Source: Sphingomonas pituitosa NBRC 102491 (GTDB taxonomy: Bacteria; Pseudomonadota; Alphaproteobacteria; Sphingomonadales; Sphingomonadaceae). From it: a DNA stretch of 64,000 nt. The stretch lies in assembly GCF_001598435.1 (NCBI RefSeq), contig NZ_BCYY01000013.1:62001-126000 (forward strand), read 5' to 3'. The notes beneath the pieces were generated by a model. That model saw only the letters and a list, made by a program, of their open reading frames with translations, was not told the DNA's origin and did not search any database. Position numbers and translations under genes: made by a program. This document shows, one piece after another, positions 26,497 through 34,055 of the stretch. Numbering within the stretch: position 1 is the stretch's first letter; every line of letters starts with the position of its first letter.

Positions 26497-26721
26497 CATG
26501 AAGTGGGTATTGCGACCCGAATCTATCGACCGGGTTACAGCGCTGCAATCTGGTGTAATGCTTTTGTCGCCGCCGATAGCGGCAGGGCCGGCTGCTTTCG
26601 GCGTCGGGCGCACGCTTTTGCTTGAAGAATCGCAACAGCGCTGATAGGAGGCCCGTTCGACGCCGTACCTTTGGTTTCGGCGGCCCCTTGCTATTGAGTT
26701 TGATCGGAGCTGTACGACTTT

Positions 26722-26928
26722 ATGCAAATCATCGTTCGCGACAACAACGTCGACCAGGCGCTGCGGGCGCTCAAGAAGAAGCTGCAGCGTGAAGGCGTTT
26801 ATCGTGAGATGAAGCTGCGCCGTCACTACGAGAAGCCGAGCGAGAAGCGCGCTCGCGAGCGTGCCGCCGCCGTGCGTCGCGCCCGCAAGCTGGAGCGCAA
26901 GCGCATGGAGCGCGACAGCGCCCGTTGA
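26722..26928 (+). CDS. rpsU: 30S ribosomal protein S21
   Basis: A 68-residue, very basic protein beginning [20 protein letters not shown], the canonical S21 N-terminus, with a Lys/Arg-rich C-terminal tail. S21 binds the 30S platform near the anti-Shine-Dalgarno and aids initiation. Usual length for the family. The 220-base upstream region is shared with the divergent response regulator; I see no convincing Shine-Dalgarno directly before the ATG. Confidence 0.97.
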   Translation: MQIIVRDNNVDQALRALKKKLQREGVYREMKLRRHYEKPSEKRARERAAAVRRARKLERKRMERDSAR

Positions 26929-26937
26929 GGCCTGCCC

Positions 26938-26961
26938 GGCGCGCGTGACATCGCGCGCGCC
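26938..26961 (+). terminator. GC-rich hairpin after rpsU
   Basis: An 8-bp stem GGCGCGCG/CGCGCGCC with an 8-base loop lies 10 bases after the rpsU stop, followed by a modest pyrimidine stretch (ATTCTCTGTTTTC). It may terminate or attenuate transcription into the FKBP gene. Confidence 0.4.
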
Positions 26962-27014
26962 GTATTCTCTGTTTTCATCATAACAGGGGCGCGAGCCTCT
27001 GCCGGAGTCCGATC

Positions 27015-27602
27015 ATGTCGGTGACCGCCGTTCCGCTCCAGCCCGTCAAGGGCAGCTACAAGCTCTGGATCTGGTTGGGGGTGCTGGCTGCGGCCGCCGT
27101 CGCCTTCGCGCTGGCCTGGGGCGGCACCCGTACGCCCGTCGCATCGCATCTCGATGCCGATGGGTTCATGGCGTGGCACAAGAACCAGCCGGGCATTCAG
27201 ACCACCCCGTCGGGTCTCCAGTACCAGGTGATCGAGCCGGGTAGCGGCGCCAATCCTGCCGAGCAGGACGGTGTCGTCGTCGAAATCCACGGCGTTCTGC
27301 GCAGCGGCAAGGAATTCCAGCCGAAGACGCCGATGCGCTTCCAGGTCGGCCAGCCGATGATCCCCGGCTTCACCGAGGGTGTGAAGCTGATGAAGAAGGG
27401 CGCGCGCTATCGCTTCTGGCTCCCGCCGAAGCTGGGCTATGGCGCCGAGGGCGGCCAGCAGAACGAGCTGTCCGACCAGGTGCTGATCTTCGACGTCAAC
27501 ATGCAGGAACTGGTGCCTGCCGCGGTCATCCGCCAGATGATGATGCAGCAGCAGCAGCAGGGCGGCATGCCGCAAGGCGCCGGCGAGCCCGCCGGCCAGT
27601 AA
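27015..27602 (+). CDS. Membrane-anchored FKBP-type peptidyl-prolyl isomerase
   Basis: A 195-residue protein with one N-terminal membrane span (about 17-40) and no cleavage motif, placing the catalytic domain in the periplasm. The FKBP domain (about 75-165) has VVVEIHGVLRSGKEF, FQVGQPMIPGFTEGVKLMKKG and WLPPKLGYG, the standard active-site elements. The C-terminus is Gln/Gly-rich. It should catalyse proline isomerisation in envelope proteins. It follows rpsU by 86 bases and ends at a strong terminator. Confidence 0.93.
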   Translation: MSVTAVPLQPVKGSYKLWIWLGVLAAAAVAFALAWGGTRTPVASHLDADGFMAWHKNQPGIQTTPSGLQYQVIEPGSGANPAEQDGVVVEIHGVLRSGKEFQPKTPMRFQVGQPMIPGFTEGVKLMKKGARYRFWLPPKLGYGAEGGQQNELSDQVLIFDVNMQELVPAAVIRQMMMQQQQQGGMPQGAGEPAGQ

Positions 27603-27627
27603 GCGGTTTCCGATTGCCGGAGTTCGA

Positions 27628-27659
27628 AAAGCCCGCGAGTGATCCTCGCGGGCTTTTTC
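27628..27659 (+). terminator. Intrinsic terminator after the FKBP gene
   Basis: A 9-bp stem GCCCGCGAG/CTCGCGGGC with a 5-base loop is preceded by an A run and followed by five T residues. It lies 26 bases after the FKBP stop. Confidence 0.85.
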
Positions 27660-27707
27660 GTGTGCAGCGCAAGCCGATTCACGGGAAGGCTGGCATTTCG
27701 CCGCTCC

Positions 27708-27803
27708 CGTCATCCTGGCGAAAGCCGGGATCCATTAGCGTCTCGGCCGCGGCTCTTTCTGCAACGTAGAGGCGAATGGATCCCGGCTTCCGCCGGGATG
27801 ACG
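27708..27803 (+). repeat. 96-bp palindromic repeat, copy 1 (REPIN-like)
   Basis: Two inverted end motifs, CGTCATCCTGGCGAAAGCCG and its near-complement ending CGCCGGGATGACG, flank a spacer of about 40 bases. A second copy of the same length lies at 56523-56618 in reverse orientation, with part of the spacer also conserved (CGGCTCTT...CTG...TAGAGGCGAATGG). This is the organisation of paired REP elements. It sits between the FKBP terminator and a convergent phosphatase gene. Confidence 0.8.
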
Positions 27804-27829
27804 AATCGAGATAGCCGTCCGGCGCCGGA

Positions 27830-28582
27830 TCAGGCGCCGGTGGCGAGGAAGCGGCGTTCGGCGCCGTCGAGGCAGAGTGCGGTCAGGCGGCCGGTGGCGC
27901 TGGCGCCGGTATCGATCGCGATGCGATTCGGATGGACTTCGGGATCGCCGACGACGGTGTGGCCGTGGACCACCAGCACGCCGTGATCGGCGGTGCTCCG
28001 CAGGAAAGGGCTGCGGATCCAGCGGAGGTCATGGTGGTCCTGCGCGTCCAGCGCGACGCCGGGGCGGATGCCTGCGTGCACGAACAGCACGTCGCCCACC
28101 CGCGCCGAATCGGGCAGGCTGCGCAGCAGCGCCACATGCGTCTCGGGAATCGCGGCGCCGAGCAGCGCTGCCGCCGCGGCGGGTTGCGCCAGCAGCGCGA
28201 GCGGATCGAGGCCGTAGCTCAGTGCGCATTCCTCGCCGCCGAAATGCAGCCACGATTCGAGATCCTGCAAATTTCCGTCGAGCATCGCGACGAGCATCGA
28301 TTCGTGGTTGCCGCCGAGGATCGTCAGGCTCGGATCGGCCGCCTGCCGGTCGAGCAGCAGATCGAGCACGCCGCGCGACTCCGGGCCGCGATCGATCAGG
28401 TCGCCCAGCAGGATCAGATGTTCGTCGGGCCGGGGATCGCGGGCGCGCTCGGCGTCGATCCGGGCGAGCAGTTCCTTTAGCAGGTCGCGCCGGCCATGGA
28501 CGTCGCCGATGGCATAGGCGCGGGTGCCCGCTGGCAGCGCATAGGCGGCTGGGGCCGCCCGGCGGAACAGCGCTGAGAACAT
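27830..28582 (-). CDS. Metallophosphoesterase (PrpA/ApaH-like)
   Basis: A 250-residue calcineurin-like phosphoesterase with the full dinuclear metal set: GDVHGRRD near 26-33, GDLIDRGPES near 60-69, GGNHESML near 92-99, and the later VVHGHTVVG His motif near 205. Family members are protein serine/threonine phosphatases or dinucleoside tetraphosphatases. It starts 2 bases after the wecC stop on the same strand, so it is probably co-transcribed with wecC; a functional link to polysaccharide synthesis is conjecture. Confidence 0.88.
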   Translation of the reverse strand: MFSALFRRAAPAAYALPAGTRAYAIGDVHGRRDLLKELLARIDAERARDPRPDEHLILLGDLIDRGPESRGVLDLLLDRQAADPSLTILGGNHESMLVAMLDGNLQDLESWLHFGGEECALSYGLDPLALLAQPAAAAALLGAAIPETHVALLRSLPDSARVGDVLFVHAGIRPGVALDAQDHHDLRWIRSPFLRSTADHGVLVVHGHTVVGDPEVHPNRIAIDTGASATGRLTALCLDGAERRFLATGA

Positions 28583-28584
28583 CC

Positions 28585-29883
28585 TCAGCCTGCGAGGCGC
28601 AGGCCCGCGGCGATGCTCTCCGGGGCCGGCTGATCGGGCCAGATGCCGCGGGTGTCGTAGACCAGCTTGCCCGCGCGCTCGTCGAGCGGGACCGACTTGA
28701 ACAGGTCGTGATCGACCAGCACCACGAAGATCGGGCAGCTCTCGATCGCGCTGTCGATGTCGGTCAACGTCGCACCCGTGGCGGCGAGGGCAGGGGGCAG
28801 CGCCTGGGCATAGGGCTCGACGATGCGGACGCGGGCGCCGTGCCGCTCGGCGATCGCCTGCGCGACCTTGAGCGCCGGGCTCTCGCGGAAATCGTCGATG
28901 TTCGCCTTGAAGGCGAGGCCCAGGCAGGCGATCGGCGCGCCCGGCAGGCGGGCGATCAGCGCCTCGGCCCGCGCGATGCTGTGCGCGACCTTGCCGTCGT
29001 TCACCTCGCGGGCGGTGCGGATCAGCGGGCTCTGCTCGGGGTTGGAATGCACCAGGAACCACGGATCGACGGCGATGCAGTGGCCGCCTACGCCCGGACC
29101 GGGTGACAGGATGTTCACCCGGGGATGGCGGTTGGCGAGGCGGATCACCTCCCATACGTCCACGCCCATGCCCTCGGCCAGGATCGACAGTTCGTTGGCG
29201 AAGGCGATGTTGACGTCGCGAAACGCGTTCTCGGTAAGCTTGGTCATCTCCGCCGCCCGCGCCGTGGTGGTGACGCAGGCACCGCGGACGAAGCGGCGGT
29301 AGAAATGCAGCGCCTTGCGGGCGCAGCGCGGGGTGATGCCGCCGATGACCCGGTCATTCTCGATCAGTTCGACCAGGATGCGGCCGGGCAGCACCCGTTC
29401 CGGGCAATAGGCGATGGCGATGTCGGCGCTGCCCGCGCTGTGGCCGGGCACCTTCAGGTCCGGGCGCAGCGTGGCGAGCAGTTCGGCCACCTTCTCGGTC
29501 GTGCCTACCGGCGAAGTCGATTCGAGGATCACCACGTCGCCGGCCTTCAAGACCGTTGCGATGCTGGTCGCGGCCTGCAGGACATAGCCGATGTCGGGCG
29601 CATGGTTGGCGCCGAAGGGGGTCGGCACGGCGATGACGAACACGTCCGACGGCTCGATCGTCAGCGCGGCGCGAAGGTTGCCGCGCGCGACCACGCCGGA
29701 GACCAGACCGTCGAGGTCGATCTCCTCGATATGCACGCGGCCCGAGTTCACCGTCTCCACCACGGTCGCATCGACGTCGATGCCCAGCACCCTTGCGCCC
29801 GTCCGCGCGATCACGGCCGCGGTCGGTAGCCCGATATAGCCGAGGCCGAGCACCGCGACCTTCGGCTCAGAGGTGACAAGCAT
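28585..29883 (-). CDS. wecC: UDP-N-acetyl-D-mannosamine dehydrogenase
   Basis: A 432-residue UDP-sugar dehydrogenase with the Rossmann motif LGLGYIGLPTA at residues 12-22. The middle domain has AEMTKLTENAFRDVNIAFANEL, and the catalytic Cys is in GPGVGGHCIAVDPWF near 262. The C-terminal nucleotide-binding domain begins CLGLAFKANIDDFRESP. The sequence pattern and the neighbouring wecB point to oxidation of UDP-ManNAc to UDP-ManNAcA. The encoded sugar would enter a surface polysaccharide; no polymer-specific glycosyltransferases are nearby. Confidence 0.9.
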   Translation of the reverse strand: MLVTSEPKVAVLGLGYIGLPTAAVIARTGARVLGIDVDATVVETVNSGRVHIEEIDLDGLVSGVVARGNLRAALTIEPSDVFVIAVPTPFGANHAPDIGYVLQAATSIATVLKAGDVVILESTSPVGTTEKVAELLATLRPDLKVPGHSAGSADIAIAYCPERVLPGRILVELIENDRVIGGITPRCARKALHFYRRFVRGACVTTTARAAEMTKLTENAFRDVNIAFANELSILAEGMGVDVWEVIRLANRHPRVNILSPGPGVGGHCIAVDPWFLVHSNPEQSPLIRTAREVNDGKVAHSIARAEALIARLPGAPIACLGLAFKANIDDFRESPALKVAQAIAERHGARVRIVEPYAQALPPALAATGATLTDIDSAIESCPIFVVLVDHDLFKSVPLDERAGKLVYDTRGIWPDQPAPESIAAGLRLAG

Positions 29884-29950
29884 CGCAAACTCCGGGCGAA
29901 ATCAGGAGCCGCGACCATGGCAGAGAGGCGTTAAAATATCGGAAGACCGC

Positions 29951-31096
29951 TCAGTCGAGGTCGAACCCCGCGCGGACGATGGCGGCGATACGCGCGGCGG
30001 CGTGACCGTCGCCGAACGGATTGTGCGCGCGGGCCATCGCGGCATGGGCCTGGGGGTCGTCGAGCAGGCGCGCCACTTCCTCGACGATCCGGTCCGCATC
30101 GGTGCCGACCAGTCGCGCGGTGCCGGCGGTGACCCCCTCGGGCCGCTCGGTCGTCTCGCGCATCACCAGTACCGGCTTGCCGAGCGCGGGCGCTTCTTCC
30201 TGCACGCCGCCCGAATCGCTCAGCACCAGATCGGCCATGCCCAGCGCGCGGATGAAGTGCGGGTAATCGAGCGGATCGATGCGCGCGATGTTGGGCTGAT
30301 CGCCGAGTGCCGCGTCCATCACCGCGACGACGTTGGGGTTGGGGTGCACCGGGAACAGGATCGCCACGTCCGGACGCGCCGCGATTCGGCGCAGCGCCTC
30401 GGCGATCGCGGCCATGCCGCCGCCGAAATTCTCGCGACGATGCGTGGTGACGAGGATGATCCGCTTGCCGGCGAAGCGCGCGGCGATCGGGTCCAGCCCG
30501 GCGGCGAGCGACGGTTCCGCCGCGATCCGCGCGCGCGTCGCCAGCAGCGCGTCGATCACCGTGTTGCCGGTGACATGGATGGTGGCCGCCGGAATATTCT
30601 CGTCGCGCAACGCATTCGCCGCCGTTTCGGTAGGCGCGAAATGCTGGTCGGCGATCGGCGCGACGATCCGGCGGTTCACCTCCTCCGGCCAGGGCTGGTA
30701 GATGTCGCCCGAGCGCAGGCCGGCCTCGACATGGCTTACCGGGATCTTTCGGTAATAGGCCGCCAACGCACCGACCATCGCGGTGGCGGTGTCGCCCTGC
30801 ACGATCACCCGATCGGGCCGAACCGAATCCAGCGCGCCGCCGATGCCGGTGAGCAGCCGGACGGTCAGCGCGTCGAGCGACTGGCCCGGCGTCATCAGGT
30901 CGAGGTCGATGTCCGGCGCAATGCCGGCGATCGCCAGAACCTGGTCCAACAGGCCACGATGCTGCGCAGTCACGCAAGTAACGACCGCAAGGTCGGGCAT
31001 GGCCTGCAATGCCCCGATCACGGGAAAGAGCTTGATGGCTTCGGGTCGTGTGCCGAAGACGACGAACAGCTTTTTGCGGGCCTGTGCCATTTTCAT
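29951..31096 (-). CDS. wecB: UDP-N-acetylglucosamine 2-epimerase (non-hydrolysing)
   Basis: A 381-residue GT-B-fold epimerase converting UDP-GlcNAc to UDP-ManNAc. Motifs include FGTRPEAIKLFPV near 14-26, SHVEAGLRSGD, TTHRRENFG and LSDSGGVQEEAP, all conserved in WecB/MnaA. A second ATG at 31090 would remove two residues. It lies 67 bases upstream of wecC, which uses its product, so the pair forms a UDP-ManNAcA module fed by GlmU. Confidence 0.94.
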   Translation of the reverse strand: MKMAQARKKLFVVFGTRPEAIKLFPVIGALQAMPDLAVVTCVTAQHRGLLDQVLAIAGIAPDIDLDLMTPGQSLDALTVRLLTGIGGALDSVRPDRVIVQGDTATAMVGALAAYYRKIPVSHVEAGLRSGDIYQPWPEEVNRRIVAPIADQHFAPTETAANALRDENIPAATIHVTGNTVIDALLATRARIAAEPSLAAGLDPIAARFAGKRIILVTTHRRENFGGGMAAIAEALRRIAARPDVAILFPVHPNPNVVAVMDAALGDQPNIARIDPLDYPHFIRALGMADLVLSDSGGVQEEAPALGKPVLVMRETTERPEGVTAGTARLVGTDADRIVEEVARLLDDPQAHAAMARAHNPFGDGHAAARIAAIVRAGFDLD

Positions 31097-31203
31097 CGAT
31101 TAGCGTAGTTGCCTAACCGAACCATTACGGATTCCGCGCGTTTGCCAGCCGCGCGGTATGACGTTATGCCGCACTGCACCCAAAATTTACCACGAGGGGG
31201 GTT

Positions 31204-32073
31204 ATGACGATCAAGCCGCTGCGTAAGGCCGTGTTCCCGGTTGCGGGTCTCGGCACCCGGTTCCTGCCCGCCACCAAGGCGATGCCGAAGGAGATGCTGC
31301 CGGTCGTCGACCGCCCGTTGATCCAGTACGCCGTCGACGAGGCGGTGGAAGCCGGCATCGAGCAGATGATCTTCGTCACCGGTCGCGGCAAGTCCGCGCT
31401 CGAGGACCATTTCGACATCGCCTATGAGCTGGAAGCGACGATGGCCGCACGCGGCAAGTCGCTCGAAGTGCTCGACGGCACCCGGCTGAAGCCGGGCAAC
31501 ATCGCCTATGTCCGCCAGCAGGAGCCGATGGGCCTGGGCCATGCCGTATGGTGCGCCCGCGACATCGTCGGCGACGAGCCGTTCGCGGTGCTGCTGCCGG
31601 ACGACTTCATGTTCGGCCAGCCGGGGTGCCTGAAGCAGATGGTCGACGCCTATAACAAGGTGGGCGGCAATCTGATCTGCGCCGAGGAAGTGCCCGACGA
31701 CCAGACGCACCGCTACGGCATCATCACGCCGGGCACGCAGGACGGCACCCTCACGCAAGTGAAGGGCCTCGTCGAAAAGCCGGCGCCGGGCACCGCGCCG
31801 TCGAACCTGTCGGTGATCGGTCGCTACATCCTGCAGCCGGAAGTGATGCGCATCCTGGAAAACCAGGGCAAGGGCGCCGGCGGCGAGATCCAGCTGACCG
31901 ACGCGATGCAGCGGATGATCGGCGACCAGGCGTTCCACGGCGTGACCTTCCAGGGCACCCGATACGACTGCGGCGACAAGGCGGGCTTCATCCAGGCCAA
32001 CCTCGCCGTGGCGCTGTCGCGTCCGGACCTCGAACCGGCGGTGCGCGCCTTCGCGGAGAAGGCGCTGGGCTGA
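31204..32073 (+). CDS. galU: UTP-glucose-1-phosphate uridylyltransferase
   Basis: A 289-residue nucleotidyltransferase with the signature FPVAGLGTRFLPATKAMPKE at residues 11-30, DRPLIQYAVDEA, and the GLVEKP sugar-binding loop. It makes UDP-glucose, the substrate of Ugd. GAGGGGGG lies 5 bases before the ATG. It is divergent from wecB and usual for the family in length. Confidence 0.96.
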   Translation: MTIKPLRKAVFPVAGLGTRFLPATKAMPKEMLPVVDRPLIQYAVDEAVEAGIEQMIFVTGRGKSALEDHFDIAYELEATMAARGKSLEVLDGTRLKPGNIAYVRQQEPMGLGHAVWCARDIVGDEPFAVLLPDDFMFGQPGCLKQMVDAYNKVGGNLICAEEVPDDQTHRYGIITPGTQDGTLTQVKGLVEKPAPGTAPSNLSVIGRYILQPEVMRILENQGKGAGGEIQLTDAMQRMIGDQAFHGVTFQGTRYDCGDKAGFIQANLAVALSRPDLEPAVRAFAEKALG

Positions 32074-32095
32074 GCCCGTACTTGGCAAAGTTTGT

Positions 32096-32140
32096 CATCG
32101 TCGCCATAGTTCACCTGCGAGGTGCTCTATGGCGACGATG
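32096..32140. promoter_or_regulatory. 45-bp palindrome covering the parD promoter, RBS and start codon
   Basis: CATCGTCGCCATAG (32096-32109) and CTATGGCGACGATG (32127-32140) are perfect 14-bp inverted repeats. Nested inside is a second stem, CACCT-GCG-AGGTG (32112-32124). The right arm contains the parD ATG and codons 2-4, and the inner stem contains the Shine-Dalgarno-like GAGGTG. TTGGCA (32082-32087) and CATAGT (32105-32110), 17 bases apart, could be the promoter. The site may be the autorepression operator bound by ParD, an RNA hairpin hiding the start, or both. Confidence 0.65.
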
Positions 32141-32383
32141 AACGTTTCTCTGCCCGACACGATGAAGGCCTGGGTCGAGGCGCAGGCCGAAAGCGGCCGC
32201 TACAGTAATACCAGCGACTATGTGCGGGACCTGATCCGTCGCGATCAGCGCCGCGAGCGCAAGATCGAGGCAATGCAGCAGCTGATCGACGAAGCCGAAG
32301 CCAGCGGCATCGAAACGCGCAGCGTGGCAGCGCTGCTCGATGCGGCCCGTGCGCGCGTCGGCAGCAACGATGGCGCGGTATAG
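32129..32383 (+). CDS. parD: ParD-family antitoxin
   Basis: An 84-residue protein with an N-terminal ribbon-helix-helix segment (MNVSLPDTMKAWVEAQAESG followed by YSNTSDYVRDLIRRD). A helical, acidic C-terminal tail follows that normally wraps around ParE. It would bind its own operator as a dimer and neutralise ParE. The reading frame is intact, but the toxin gene overlapping its end is destroyed, so this antitoxin appears to be an orphan. GAGGTG lies 4 bases before the ATG. Confidence 0.88.
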   Translation: MATMNVSLPDTMKAWVEAQAESGRYSNTSDYVRDLIRRDQRRERKIEAMQQLIDEAEASGIETRSVAALLDAARARVGSNDGAV

Positions 32384-32658
32384 GCTCAGCCGCGCGGCCG
32401 GCGCCGATCTGGTCGAACTATAACTATTTGGCGTCGAGCAGTTCGGCACCGCGCAGGCCGAGCGCTATGCTGCGGGGCTGGAAGCGTGCTTCGCGATGCT
32501 GGCGGACAATCCGCATCTCGCGGGAACGCGAGGAACTCCGGCAGCGTTTGCGCGCGTTTCGCTACAAGGCGCACCTGATTTTCTACCACGCCCAAGCCGA
32601 CGGCATTCTCATCCTCCGCCTCCGACATGGCCGGGAAGACTGGTTGGCTGACGATTAA
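32370..32658 (+). pseudogene. parE: ParE-family toxin, inactivated by a stop codon and a frameshift
   Basis: The ATG at 32370 overlaps parD by 14 bases. Translation gives MARYRLSRAAGADLVEL, then a TAA at 32421-32423 where a Tyr codon is expected (ELYLFGVEQFG follows in frame). The frame then reads well to PHLA near 32520 and is lost. The remaining ParE sequence, REREELRQRLRAFRYKAHLI to HGREDWLADD, continues in another frame to the TAA at 32658. Restoring a CG pair at the CTCGCGGG near 32519-32524 would rejoin the two parts, so a 2-base loss in a CG run is likely. Two independent lesions make decay more plausible than read error. Confidence 0.85.
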
Positions 32659-32662
32659 GGCC

Positions 32663-34009
32663 TCAGGCGCGGGCGATGTTGTCGCCCGTCACGCCTGCCT
32701 TGCCGCAGGCATTGCGGGTGTCGATCACCAGCTTGGCGGAAGCCACCAGCGCGGCATAGTCGACCGCGTCGTGGTCGGTGGCGATCAGCACCGCGTCATA
32801 CCCGGCGATCGCCGCCTCGTCCCATGCCACGCCGTGCCGGTAGTTGAGCGTCGGATGCTCGCGCGTGCCGTTGATCTGGGCGACATGGGGATCGTGGAAA
32901 TCGGCCGTGGCGCCGCGCGCCTCGATCAGCTCCATCAGGCGGAGCGACGGGCTCTCGCGAATGTCGTCGACATTCTTCTTGTAGGCCACCCCCAGCACCA
33001 GGATGCGCGCGCCGCGCAGGCCCCGGCCGAAGCGCGCGTCGAGCGTGTCCGCCAGCACGCGGATCACGTGCTGCGGCATGTCGGCGTTGATCTGGCCGGC
33101 GAGCTCGATGAAGCGGGTGTGCTGGTTATACTCGCGCGCCTTCCAGGTGAGGTAAAAGGGGTCGATCGGGATGCAGTGCCCGCCCAGGCCCGGGCCGGGA
33201 TAGAAGGGCATGAAGCCGAACGGCTTGGACTTTGCCGCCTCGATCACTTCCCACACGTCGATGTCCATCGCAGTGAAGATCAGCTTCAGCTCGTTGACCA
33301 GCGCGATGTTGACCGCGCGGAACACATTCTCGGTGATCTTCACCGCCTCGGCGGTCGCGGCGGACGAGACCTGGATGACCTGGGGCACGATGTGGCGGTA
33401 GAGCGCCATGGCCAGCCCCGCCGAGGCCGGATCGTCGGCGCCGACGACCTTGGGGATCTTGGTGGTCGAGAAGGTCGGGTTGCCCGGGTCCTCGCGCTCG
33501 GGCGAGTAGGCCAGGAAAAAGTCCTTGCCGGCGATCAGGCCGGCTTCCTCGAGGATCGGCTGCATCACCTCGCGGGTGGTGCCGGGATAGGTGGTCGATT
33601 CGAGGATCACCAGCTGGCCCTTGCGCAGCGTGTGCGCGATCGCGCGGGTGGTGTGCTCGACATATTTCAGGTCGGGTTCGAGATGGCGGGTGAGCGGCGT
33701 CGGCACGCAGATCAGCAGCACGTCCGCTTCGCCCAGCCGGTCCAGGTCGGCGGTGGCGGCGATACGCTGCGCGGCGACGAGCGGGGCGATGCGGTCACCA
33801 GGGATGTGCTTGATGTAGCTTTCGCCCCGGTTGAGCGCGACGACCTTCTCGGGATCGAGGTCGAAGCCGAGCACCGAGCAACCGGCCTCGCCGAAGGCAA
33901 CGGCCAGCGGCAGGCCGACATAGCCCATGCCGATCACGCCGATCGTCGCCGCGCGCGTTTCGATGCGGGTCTGCAGCTTCAGTCCGTGCGCCGGCCATTC
34001 GAAGGTCAT
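32663..34009 (-). CDS. Nucleotide-sugar dehydrogenase, WbpA-like
   Basis: A 448-residue UDP-sugar dehydrogenase with IGMGYVGLPLAVAFGEAG near 25-42. TTYPGTTREVM and SPEREDPGN are typical of the WbpA/TviB branch, and the catalytic Cys sits in GPGLGGHCIPIDPFYL near 275. These features favour UDP-GlcNAc 6-dehydrogenase, which yields UDP-GlcNAcA for O-antigen or capsule sugars. It is clearly distinct in sequence from ugd and wecC in this window. Exact substrate needs assay. It lies 46 bases downstream of a uronate epimerase on the same strand. Confidence 0.85.
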   Translation of the reverse strand: MTFEWPAHGLKLQTRIETRAATIGVIGMGYVGLPLAVAFGEAGCSVLGFDLDPEKVVALNRGESYIKHIPGDRIAPLVAAQRIAATADLDRLGEADVLLICVPTPLTRHLEPDLKYVEHTTRAIAHTLRKGQLVILESTTYPGTTREVMQPILEEAGLIAGKDFFLAYSPEREDPGNPTFSTTKIPKVVGADDPASAGLAMALYRHIVPQVIQVSSAATAEAVKITENVFRAVNIALVNELKLIFTAMDIDVWEVIEAAKSKPFGFMPFYPGPGLGGHCIPIDPFYLTWKAREYNQHTRFIELAGQINADMPQHVIRVLADTLDARFGRGLRGARILVLGVAYKKNVDDIRESPSLRLMELIEARGATADFHDPHVAQINGTREHPTLNYRHGVAWDEAAIAGYDAVLIATDHDAVDYAALVASAKLVIDTRNACGKAGVTGDNIARA

Positions 34010-34055
34010 CTTGTCCGCTCCGTTCAGGAGCAGCTGCCATGCACCAGCGCCGGTT

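Noticed and set aside
32428..32658. Independent 76-residue gene after parD
   Set aside because: Only its second half resembles ParE; the first half is an out-of-frame reading of the broken toxin.
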